A DNA stretch of 64,000 nt from Diospyros lotus. Its lineage: Eukaryota; Streptophyta; Magnoliopsida; Ericales; Ebenaceae. Each line of letters opens with the position of its first letter. Position 1 is the stretch's first letter. Below are positions 11,261-23,500 of the stretch, piece after piece. The notes beneath the pieces are model-generated. The model was not told where the DNA came from. It saw nothing but the letters and a program-made list of their open reading frames with translations, and did no database searches. The translations under genes and the position numbers were made by a program. Where the stretch lies: NCBI RefSeq assembly GCF_014633365.1, contig NC_068341.1:41806044-41870043 (forward strand). The letters run 5' to 3'.

Positions 11261-12929
11261 AGAAATCATTTTTAGATTATATATATATATATATGTATTA
11301 ATATATGTGGGTTAAGCCTAATTAAATGCAACTAGAGGCGATAATTGAGAATAATTACATTCTAATAAATTATTTAATAAAATATAAAATTGAAGTGTTA
11401 AATAAGTTATTATATTTTGATTTTAGGTTAAATTGACTATTATATTTTAAAAAATTGTTAAATAAGGTATTGTAATATCATAATTAACATCAATTTGATT
11501 ACTATACTTTAAAAGTGACAAATAAGTGATTGAATTTCAAACTTAAGAGTTACTTTAGTTATTATTATAAAAGTTTTCTTAACATTATTCAATGGCATTA
11601 AACAATGTCAACTTACTTTATCCCAACTTAAAATAGTAACACATACTAAAAACTTAAATCCAACCCAAATTTAGATTCTAAAAATTCAATACAGCTATAA
11701 TTTATGTCTTTTTTAAAATCAAACTTGATAATCAATAAATCTCAAAAATAAACTAGGTATTAACTTTAAATTAATTGATTAATTTTTAAATCACAACATA
11801 TCTTATTATCAATACATTTTAATAAAAAAATATATTAAAATTTTGTATTTAAATTCTTATTATCAAAACATTCTCAAAATCAAATTCAACAAAATTTATA
11901 ATAATATTTTTATAAAATTATAAATAAATTTATTAATATATTTATAAATAAATTTATTCACGAACTTTTAATCAAATTTACTCACAAACCTTTAATCGAG
12001 CACTTTTAATCAAATTTGCTCACAAACCTCTAATCAAGCAACTCGCAAAATAATAATCCAAACTTTACTGGTATGAAACTTGGCTCTTATACCCATGTTT
12101 GGTGTAAATAAGAAAATTAGTAATAAATTTTAAATTAAAAACTTGTTTTACATGTAAAATATTTTTATATTTTCTTATTTTCTTTTTCAACCAAACACCA
12201 AAAATTAAAAAAAAAAAAACATTTTAAACCTAAACAAAGAATCCAAAATATGAAAAGAGAGAAATTTCACAGTACAATAACTCTTCACCAAAACTTAGAT
12301 GTTATGATAAAGATATTATTAAAATTCTAGACTCTATACTCAGTCAAATGCACATATTTTCACGGGTCAAGAATTATCATCACTCATAAGACACCTGAAA
12401 AGAACAACACAAAAAAGACTAAACTCGACCAATGCACATATTTACATGTTTTATGAACTATTGCAGGTACCAATGCCCACGGGACGACACAGGCTTGAGG
12501 AGTCTCATTCATAAGACATCCAAAAAAAACCAACACAAGAAAGAGTAAAGAAAGGGGAGAGAGGAGTGGAGCATAGAGAGTAGTTCAAATGTTGCAAAAG
12601 AAGAGTGAAAATTACACAGTTCCTAGTACCAATTTGATACCTTTGATTATAAAGGGCTGAAGTCTAAATTAGCTAGAGATGTACCATTTTCCCTAATCCT
12701 TCAACTTAAGCCTGATAGATAGAACACATCTTCCATGGCATTCAGTATTTCATCAAAAGAACTAATACAAGTCTCTGCAAAAGAGTACGATATGAACCAA
12801 TTTATGGCAAATAGGTCGATGAGTCGCACAAACCAAAAGAACCAAATTTGGATTAAAATGCCCAACACTGGAGAGCGATGGCTCCCGGAGCAAACTGACT
12901 CCCAAGAGGCTGCGTTTAACGTGCCATTT
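11261..12929. other. AT-rich intergenic region and 3' flank of ARF8
   Basis: The stretch 11380-11580 contains degenerate repeats of an 'aaataagttattatattt' type. The stretch 11948-12050 has short repeats of 'ttttaatcaaatttgctcac'. The ARF8 3' UTR should lie to the left of 12930. No poly(A) site can be fixed from sequence. Confidence 0.4.
12343..12551. repeat. Imperfect direct repeat downstream of ARF8
   Basis: A block containing 'aatgcacatatttt', 'cacggg', 'tcataagacacctgaaaag' and 'aacaacacaa' (12343-12425) recurs in the same order and orientation at 12434-12551 with substitutions and extra bases. It probably lies in or near the ARF8 3' UTR. No function can be assigned. Confidence 0.5.
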
Positions 12930-14310
12930 TCAGTATCCAAGGGAGCCGACAGAAGGTAGTCCAGAAAAAAGGTGGTCTCGACCATCACTCTCGCCGCTAT
13001 CCATCATCCTTTCACCAGTGCTGTGGGCGAACAATTCGACTTCTTGTTTCCCAAGCTTCTGCACGTCCTCAGGTGAAAGTATTTTGATATACCAAACGTT
13101 ATTTACAAACTCCCTGCGCATGATCAATAGCCAGTTTACAAGGAGGCAGAATGTGGATGACAGCTAAAATTGTTCATTACTTTCCACAATGATGGCAGAC
13201 TTGACAGCTAAATAAACAAGAAGCATGGACCGGGGCACAACATGATACAAATACATATCAATCAGGATACAGAATGAGAATATAATTTTGTATATTCACA
13301 TGAAAACTATGTCTTAGGTCAAATTTTTACATTAAAATATGTTTATACGTTTTTATAGTCAGTACCACACAATACATGTATTGGGAAAGAAGGATGAATA
13401 ACAAGTATTTTAACGTCCGTTAAGAAGATTTCTAGGTCAAATCCACTTTATTTTATTCTCAGCATTGTATCCCAATTCCTACAAACTTCCTATGTCCTTA
13501 ATGTATGCCTACCTAATAAAATGCACACAACCACCTCATTTAGAGTGTTGCACTCATGTCTGACATGTATTAGACATGGATATTGTCAAACAGCATACTA
13601 AATAGTGTATCTTAATTTTTTAATGTTATTTTTATTTTTAGACATACATGACATGGGATATTATAACCGAACAGATGATATGATTATAAATAAAAATAAT
13701 TGAAGAACTAACCTAGTAAAAAAATAACAATTGAAGAATTATAATTCATGTGGGTGACCCTACAAAATAAGAATACGGTTTATGATGGTCATGATCATAA
13801 TTATTATTTTTGGACATGTCTCTGACACGTCTATGACTTGAATACGCAATAGACACAACACTTCTTATGTCGAATAATGTATATATTATCATTATTATGG
13901 CTGTAATGATATTATTATCATGTTAGCAGAATGATATTTTTTCATTAGTTTCATATATATTATCATTATAGAAGAAACAGTATTTTCAAATTGTATCTGT
14001 AACACTTTCTTAATAATTATCATCATTATGAAACAGTTCCATGTTAAATCAAGGTTAAGAAGTGGACACCAATTAGATTAATAACTTAAAAGTTATGTCA
14101 AAAAGTACCAAATACTTACTCCCATGGGTCGTCTCCAAGGAGAAGCACATCATTCTCCCTGTCAACAAATACAAGCTGCCAGCCTGATCTCTGAGGGTCT
14201 TCTAGCAACCCCTTAATCCCGAACATCTGACCCAGCTCCTCTCGCAGCTCATGGTAGCTGTTGAACCGAGTGATGTCCAGTGATCGCCCGACCGATCCCG
14301 ACTTATAAAC
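12930..14310 (-). CDS. ARF8: ARF8 exons 13-14: C-terminal PB1 (domain III/IV) interaction region
   Basis: Exon 13 (14310-14120) and exon 14 (13113-12930) encode residues 713-836. The PB1 fold is complete: the basic face begins [13 protein letters not shown] with Lys715, and the acidic OPCA-type motif is [18 protein letters not shown]. The segment [20 protein letters not shown] follows, and the protein ends LPSVGSLGY. The domain makes head-to-tail contacts with other ARFs and Aux/IAA repressors. These exons are present once in the window and are missing from the second copy. Confidence 0.92.
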
Positions 14311-17300
14311 CTGTCCATGCACAAAACATCATCCAGAATGCAGGCAAAGGTGTTGACATACACAATGTATTCTATGATTTTCACCTTAACAAATGTCTGG
14401 GAAGGATTAGGTGAGTCAATTTGTGCTGCACCATGCAAATCAGTAGACTCTTGGATACCATACAGAGAACCCTGAAATGCGGAAGCCCCTAATGGCATTG
14501 AGGATGCATCAGTACTAGCTGAAGAAGTACCAATACTGGAAAGTGTGGCGGGGAGGAGGAGTCCAGAGTCAATATCAGAACCAAAATGGGCATGGTTCCG
14601 GGCATCCAAGCTAGAATTTTCCTGCTCCACAGCAGTGTCTTTCCAGGGATATGGTGGAAGTGACACTGTGTTGGCAGAAGCATTCACAGCAGAATGGGTG
14701 AACTTTGATACCCATGATTGTTGAGAAGGTTCACTAAGCATGGACTGACCAGTTCTTGAGAAATTGAAAAGATTTCCACTTCCTTCAGTGCTCGAGCCCA
14801 TCATATTCTGTATACCAGGAGTGACAGATGTTGAAAATTTTGCATTTGAATCTGCTAAGTCCGTTTTTGAAAATGAAGGAGATGGAATATTAGACTGATG
14901 CCTCAGCTGGAGCTGATCATTTAAGAAGGCATCCTGGTAATTACGCTGCTGCGGTTGTTCATCTAGTTCACTGGTAACTTGCTGCTGAATATGCCTAGGC
15001 ATGTTCTCTGGTAGAGACTGGTTTTGTGGTTGGGCAACATGTGAGGGAATTGGTGGCTGAATTATTTGCTGCTGCAGCAATGGATTTTGGCTGCCAGAAT
15101 GTTGAAGGTATTGAAATGGTTGCTGCAACTGCAAAAATTGTGGTTTCAGAGAATCTCCACCTCCTATATTCTGCAAACCGGCTGCTAAGATGGCTTGGTA
15201 CTGCTGATTAAGATCATTTCTGAGAAATGTTGCATCCACTCTCTGCTGAGCCCAGGGAAACATACCAACATTCTGAAAGTTGACTGAATTAAGTCCTTGC
15301 TCTCCAGTTTCACCTCTTAACCATGCCATGCCATTAAGTGCACCACTTTCTCTGCCATCTGTAAAACAAGCATAGAGAGAAAAACAAATTTCTTTTAGAG
15401 GGGGAGAGGGGCTTTTTTGCAGAGGCTGCTATAGCATATCCTATTCGTGACTTTCTGAGGTATATAGGCCATTCATTTTGATATTAAAAATAAATGAAGA
15501 TCCAAACAAATAATAACCAATGGAGCCTTCCCTACCAACAATAAGCAAGAGAAGCTGAAAGAATCTGCCACAATATAAAATTGTATTGGGAGGTCACTTC
15601 TACTTCGGATACCTAAGAAGCACATATACTTTTAAGGTGTCATGTCATGTAGAACATTTCCATTCAGCTAATAATTCCAAAGATGCATAGGTAGGTGGTT
15701 TATAAGTATCCTATTATTTTAATTGTTTCCGAAGTCCAAAAGTTACCAGACTACTGGGAGACACCAATACCATAGGGAGATCAATTGTGTCCATCACTTC
15801 AATAAATTAGACTCAAATTATAACTTTAAACAAATAAATTAAAATCAATTATATTAAAGGGGCACCCTAGTGCTCCAAGCTCCCTACCTTATAAGGGTCA
15901 GAAGATAGTTGTTTGTGCATAAAGCCTCCCTTACTTTGCAAATAGATTATTTCCTCATGACCCTTTAGTCACAAATGGTCAACCTTATTGTTGCAACTAA
16001 GGTTCACCCTCTTGAAATCAATCATATAAAAGGGTGTTTTTAATGCATGAGGCTATCCTCTTTATCACAAACTTCATGGATACAACATACAAGCAATGAA
16101 ATCTTACAAATAGGAGCCATGTGCACAAGCAAGCAGGATGAAATGAGAATGTCTTGTGGAGGGACAAATTGAAACATCAGCTTTTGTTTTACGTAGTCTA
16201 GATATTAAAATACAAAGATTAAATCAGACAAAATAAATTCCCCGAGCAGAAATAAAAAAAAAAAAAAAGAAGAAAAAAACATGTAATTAGAACTCACCCT
16301 GCTTAGCAAGAAAGGAACTACTCTCAACCTAAATTGAATCATTTTTTAGGTTTACAGTCAAATGCATGCAGCAATAATGTTTCCGCCAACCTTGGTTTGT
16401 TATGCAATCTCTATATGCATGCAGCAATAATGTTACCACCAATCTTGGTTTGTTATACGATCTCTTTTATGCAGCCCTGAAGAAATGTGATAGTTCAAAC
16501 ATTTAAGCAATTGCAGGTACCTTGAAAAGATGAAGCACCAGGATACCAAGGATGTCTCAGCCTGAGAGGAAAGAGTGACGGATACATGGGAAAAGTTGTC
16601 AAAGGTTCAATTTCCCACAAGGATACCCGTGGCTGCCTCTCACCTGCAGTTGACTCATCCCAGCCAACCTAAATTGAAAGGACAATAAACAGAAAATTGA
16701 TACAAGGAAGTTAATAACATTCAAACAACAGATTTTCTCACATCCTATCCTCACCCTAGAAGCTAATTTCCATGCTGTCATTGACAAAGCTTACGGCAAA
16801 AATGTTTATGAAATAAAAAGAAACCAAGACATAATAAACCTAACTCCAATCTGCTAACAAAAAGTTAAAGTCCATGATTAAAAATCAATATGTTGAAAAC
16901 CTTAATGCATGTGATGCAGGGTTTATGCCTATGGTTTACAGCCCTAAGAGATAAAATCCAAATAGCAGTAGAAGTCAAGTAATCACAACAAAACTGCTGT
17001 AAGGCTAAATGTAGAGTTTATGCAAAATGGTGGCATTTGCACTAGACTCGTCAAAATACAATATTATTGAACCAAATAAAGCATTTACCACACAATCCTG
17101 TCTATAAATAATGGAATTGACTACAAAGAATGTCTGATAGATAAATAAAATATGATAAAATACAACATGCACCCATGCCATTAGATAGTTGTGAGTAAGC
17201 TTAAACAGAATATGTTAACAGAAGCAAAAATAAATGATGGTTGCCCAAAAATGCCCTAAAAAATAAGTTAAAAAATCTGAGAGAGAGAGAAAGAGATGTA

Positions 17301-17953
17301 TGTCACCCATTTGCTGTTGGGCTTTCTTCTTCTGTTTCTATTGGACAACACATATATATATTTATATGTATAAAAATATTTTTCATTTTCTCTACCTAAT
17401 AGGGATGAAAGAGAGTTTAACAAGAATGGAGAATAGAAAAATGAATAAATAACACCTTCTGTTAGAAACAAATTTTTCCTAGAAATTTTTGTTATTGTGA
17501 ATGAAAAGGAAACCACAAACCAGTAACAGAAGGTGTTTACAGTAATTTTTTTGAAAAAATGTACGATTTTAAAATCCTTTTTAAGAACTATTTTTTGTTT
17601 GGGATAAATTTCACACACTACCCTTGAGGTTTGCCTAAATTACCCCGACTACTTGGGTTTTTAAAAATGGCATGCACCTCCCTTGCAGTTAATTTAACGT
17701 GAAACTTCACCATTTTACCCTCTTATTTAAACTACTTCCTCTCTCACCTCTCATTCTCTTGCACATCTCATTTTATTTCTACTCCCTCTTTTTTGGTGAT
17801 CTACAGCTCCCCTTCTCTCCTCTTCTTCGATGACCTTTCTTTTTCAATGACCTAATTTGGATCTCTCTGAGTTCTCTTTCTCATCTCTCTCTCTATGTCC
17901 CTTGGGTCGATGCTGGACAAGATGGTCTCAGCCATGGGGGATGCATATGTAAT

Positions 17954-17989
<36 letters not shown>

Positions 17990-20541
17990 CAATGAAGCTC
18001 CACCTTGGACAAGTTTTCATTGAAAATCCCATCTCACAACACTCTCTCCCTCTTGATTCTGTGACAAATGGGTTTCAACAGGAACCTCACGAGTTTCTAA
18101 TTTCCAAAAGCCCATCGCGACTGATGGGGTTCTCGATGAAACCCATCAATCTCGACTCCTCCTCTGTCTCTCTCTCTCTCTCTCTCCCCATTTCTCTCGC
18201 CCCCGCCCCCACCCCCTCTCCCTCCCCAAAAAAAACCTTCGAACCTAGATTTTTCTTGGTTCAATCGATTCTTCAAAGGACCCAAATTTCTAGGTTTGTT
18301 CAAGGTCAAATTCTCCTTTGAAAAAGAAATCAATTTTTAGGTTTCTCCTTCAAAGGATAATGCTAGTTCCCGGGGGGGGGGGGGGGGGGGGGGGGAACCA
18401 CCACTTACATTTCTTTTTTCTTTTTGGAATAACAGTACAGAGAGAAAGGGTATTTTAGGAATTTAAAAAAAATTAACAGCGATTAACTGTAAGGGGAGAG
18501 TAACCTACAGCTATGGAACTCAAGGGACGTGCTTGATATCTTTGAAAACATAGGGGTAATCAATGCAATTTAGGCAAACCTCAAGGATAGTTTATGAAGT
18601 TTACCCTTCTGTTTTATCAGAAACCCCTTTTCCATAAATTTCCAAAATGTGAGGAGCACTCCCTGTATTATATAAATCCTCAGTGGTGTAGTTTACTCAT
18701 GTAACTTCCTCAAGACACTTTGATAGATAGATAACATGGGGAGTTCGGATTAATCAACATCCTTGGCATACCAAAGGGCACTTTAGTAACCTAAAATATC
18801 TACCACTTTTTCATTAAATATAAATCTTATTCAGAAAGCAAATCGTAATTGAACTTGTTCATTAAGGTTTGTCATACGTAAGGGTGGTTAGCATAATTTT
18901 TTAAATGAGAGGTCTACCAATAAAGGAGATGATATGAATCCAAATGCTTCTAAGTAAACTAGTTCATTAGAGTTTTCCAAGCCACAAGCTTTCAAATTTG
19001 ATTCTCCAATGTTTCAAAGGAAATTGATTTTCTTTATCTAAAAAAACATCCCCAATGCTCGAGGCTCCCATTTTAGGAATGTTGGGGAAAACTCCCTTGC
19101 TTTGATTTCTCACATGATCCAATTTTTCTACAATTTTGAATTTGTATTTTTATTTATTTTTAATATTTAATTTTTATTTCAATTAAAAAAACTTAAACAT
19201 GTTATTTGATAATTTGATCTTGTTTTTAGTTTTCTTGTTTTTGTTTTTCTCTTTCTTCTTCCTCCTCCTCCTCCCCACACCGATGGTAGTTGCCAGACTC
19301 TTAACAAATCCCAAAACTAGCTCTAGGAGTCACTAGGGACTCCCCAAGCAAACTGGGAGTCACCCAATAACTCCAAATCTAGTTTGTTGGTCACCTAAGT
19401 CCGACGACTCTGGCAATGATTGTCACTGATCATGGGGAAAGGGTAAGATATTAGTGGAGTGGAAAAGAAAATTAAAATGAAATGAAAATTAGGGAAAAAC
19501 TCCTTTTTGGTGTTGACATTTTTTGGAAAAGTTCTCAAAATTTTTAAAAATGATAACAAGCAATCAGAAGTAATTTTTTTCATTTGTTTCCAAAATTTTG
19601 AAAATAAAAACTGAAATGAAAGCCCAACCAAACAGGTTGGGCCCTTAGTTACCAACAAAAATGTTGGTTACAGCTTACCAACTTATTCATAAGAATTAGA
19701 AGGAAATCAAACAAAAACAATCTGAAGAATTGAGTAATAACTACATTTTTTAGCTTGACATCAATCTTTTCTTAGTAGAGCACGAAGAAAATAATTTAAG
19801 AAACAACAGCCTGATTAAGTCCCCCATACAAAAACACATTTGAGAAAGCAAATACTTAGGCACCTATTTTATGTAATTGCAACAACAATAATGCAACGTT
19901 ACAAACCAAAATAATTCAAGGGCATGTATAGTTAGTTACCTTCACAGATCGCCAGTGAGAATTTGGCCAACGAACAAGGTCAAGGTCGCCAATGCCAGTT
20001 ATCGTACCCATGTATCTGGATAACAGGAGTTCACATGTAAATAAACAAAATCCTTCAAGCAAGAGAATGTATATGGAAAGTGCCAAATAAGTTCATAGCG
20101 TTCGAAGGTCACTATGATACATTTATGATATTTGGCAAAACCACAAGTAAAGCATGGCCAAGCCCAAGTGTGAAAAATGAACTTGGACAAAATCAGCCCC
20201 CTCAGGCTTGCTGTTTGCCCATCCCCATCTATGATCTCTCTACCCATTTACTACATAAATGTAATATTTGTCAAACAAGCATGAAATGCCAGGTCAAAGG
20301 TTCTCATTCCATAATTACACAACAAAAGACAAAGTCACACCAATAGGTGGAGCAATTCATGTCACCTGTAACTTAATAGCAATATATGCATGGATTCTCT
20401 AATGTACATCCCAAATACTTTCACTTTCCCCTTATGGCTTACATCCAAGCACACATCTAAGTACAAAATCCAGAGGTGCAGTCCAAGGAAAAGCAGTGAA
20501 ATTTAAGATGCAATGCTACAACCTCACCAATAGAAAAACAT

Positions 20542-20579
<38 letters not shown>

Positions 20580-23500
20580 TTACTACCAATTTGAAATCTT
20601 CATAAATGCAAGAAATTAACAAAGCAATCATGAATTAAAAAGGTTAGTGAATAACAACCGCTGTAATACCTACGAACACTTGATTCTTCAGTTTCAAAAA
20701 GCATCCGAAAGCGCATCCCAATAGAAACACGGGTATGATATACCGCTTTAATATATTTTGACAGGGGAATGACAAATTCAGATGGACTAGCCCTATAAAA
20801 GATAAATGTGTAATTAGATATGGACAGAGATAGAAAGAGTTAAAACAGCTTTGAACAAAGTTCGCTGACCTTCACCAGTGAAGAGAGAGAGAGAGAGAGA
20901 GATTTCCAACCTTGGATGATAAAATATTGTGAAACAGCTATTAGTAGCAGTAGCATGGGCTGCAGCAGCGAGTAGTCCAATGTGCATGCTGTCACTGGAT
21001 AAAACAGATGATGGCATCACAGTAAGCGGTCGATTAGCACGGCGAATTCCCAATAGCAGCTGATTTTTCTCATTCCTATACATTGAAGTAATAAAGAAGT
21101 AAGACAATGAAAGCAACTGCCACTAACAAATTCACACAACAAATGAGATCTGATGAATGCAAAGTAAAAGTCACAGATTAGAAATACCAGATAAAAAGGA
21201 CAGAATCCCCAGCTACAAGTCTCTTGGCACTGACAAATATGCTCCATCCCGTAGTAAGAAGATGCCGTTTGGGCTGCCCTGCATAATGAGCCCAAGAAAT
21301 GAAAAACATGTCAGGTGCACTATGAATCATTCTTCACATGTGTAAAGAAACTGGACCGAACCTTATGAGAAACTGAACTGAACTGAATCATTCTTGGTTT
21401 GATTGCACACCCCTACCATGTGGAATGAAAGGCCCAGGGTTCAAGGCCTTAGAACTTTAAAAACAAAGGGTCAGCCCAACATGGCCAATCATTTGTGAAA
21501 ACCCATTCGAGTTAAGAGATATGGAGAATATAAGCTCCCTTACTGAACACTCTTTTCTCTCCTGCACAATCCTTCTTTGCACTTCCATCATCTCTCACAT
21601 ATATGGTTGAGACAACCAAGTGATAAATAAAACTTGGAACAAAATCACACACACAGAAGACCAAATTTACATGGTTCAGTAAATAATGCCTACGTCTGCA
21701 GTAGCACTAGGTGTTTTTTCACTATTTGAGAATGTTACAATTACAAGAAATATACCCACATATTTATATACAAAGACTAGGGCAAAAAAATAACTCCTAA
21801 TTCGAGCCTGTTTAGGTTTTAGAGGCTCTACCCCTGAGCCCCCACAATGGGTGCTATCCCCTTGACCCCTGCCCGCGGACTAGGCAGCAAGACCCCATGC
21901 CGACTTTGTGTAGGCGTCATAAATCGAATCAGACTCCACATCTCCAACAATCAAAAGACAGCTAATGAAGTTTGATGGTTAAATCAAGTAATTGAATATG
22001 GAAGTTTTTAGTTTGAGGCAATCAAAGGTCTAATGTTGAAGAAGATGGCCAGGACAAATTAATGGAGGGAAATCTTTGAGCAAGTGCCTATAAATACCAT
22101 CCCAACTAGACTCTCCAATCATCAGAACAAGCAAAGTGGGTGAGAAAGAAATTGAGAGAGAGGAGGGGGGGGTTTACCTTGCAGTAGTGAAAAGGAAGGA
22201 AAGAAAGATCAAAGAAGGAAAGGAAGTTTGTTGAGCTTCCCTCAGCCATAAGAAGTGGGGTAAGGCTCACATTTTCTTCGATCTTTTAGATTTCCAAACT
22301 TAGTTGAGACAATAGGCAACTTTCCCAATCTTTACGATGGTCGTTGACCTTATTTCAATTGTTGTTTGGTCCTTCTGGTATTGACAGTGAATTGAGAAGT
22401 GAGAAGCTTTCAACAATGACTATCATAGCCACTGGAGTTTTCACTGGGGTTTGCCTAATTAGAAAGTGCATAGTGCCTGATAATCCTCCTGTTGACCCAA
22501 ATGCCTATCCTTGAACCCACTGGACTTCTCACATTTCAGAGAATTCTAAGTTATTTACTCTTTGACCCCCTATCTTTTCCATTACTTGCTCTTTAATTCC
22601 CACCTTTTTATACATTACAAAAGAGGACCTTAAAAGTTTTGGAAATAGCAAAAAGGTCCCCTCAAGTTTTTGAAAAGTATAGAAATGCCTCAAAATTTCA
22701 GAAAACTACAAGAATGCCCCTAAGGTTTCTAACAATTACAAAACAGCTCCTAAAGTTTATAAAAATTTGACAAAACAGCCCCTAAAGTTTCAAAATTGAC
22801 AGAACCCCCCCCCCCCCCCAAGTTCCAAAAATGACCCAAAAAAACCCTTAGAATGCCTTCAGGCTATTTTTTCCCCCCCAATAATAGAGTTATATTGATG
22901 TGGAGTTATTATAACAATCAGGTTAAGAAGTTATTAAGGAATAGACTGTTGGTATAATATAGTACAAAAATTGAGAGTGCAGTTATTCTCTAATACGTAT
23001 GTTTTAAAAAGTTAGCCTCATGCATGTTCATGAAATATCATGACATGACATTATATGTTCTTGATGGTTATTCGATATACACATGACATGGTGAATATTG
23101 CAAACAAAATTGAGAACATGGATTGAAAATTGCTACATTGAAAAACATGAAAGATATTTATTCTAGGGTAATAGCACCCAGGGTGGGCTAGGCCATTTAC
23201 AATGAGATCCCCTGTGGTTTAAAATCTTTTTTGAAGGTCCGCACTGTTTTCCTTTCTATACAACCCCCCCCCCCCCCCCCAATTCGTTAGGTTGGAAGCC
23301 CTCATTGGCTCCTTATAGTTTTGAACATTTTCACACCCCTATGATTTCCTTTAATTTTTCATACTTCAGATCCAATCAAAGACAATCTATTTATGCTGTT
23401 GACTTAATGAAGAGAGGTTTAAGCAAAAAAAGAAAAAAGACAACCAAAAGAACCTCCAAACACATTTTTAAACCCCAGAAAGTCTCCTTGCTAATAGCCC

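Larger units (their letters stand above)
15359..16520 (-). other. ARF8 intron 11, with repeats
   Basis: The intron runs between exon 11 (ends ...TTTTCAAG) and exon 12 (starts ATGGCAGA), with donor gtacct and acceptor tttacag. It contains a SINE relic (15859-16012) and a tandem duplication (16362-16467). Confidence 0.85.

Noticed and set aside
18097..18321. Frames through Ser/Leu-rich or Arg/Glu-rich repeats
   Set aside because: They are translations of CT microsatellites inside the intron-10 transposon.
22617..22860. CRISPR-like regular array
   Set aside because: Units vary in length and sequence and there are no constant repeats with unique spacers. This is a plant intron.
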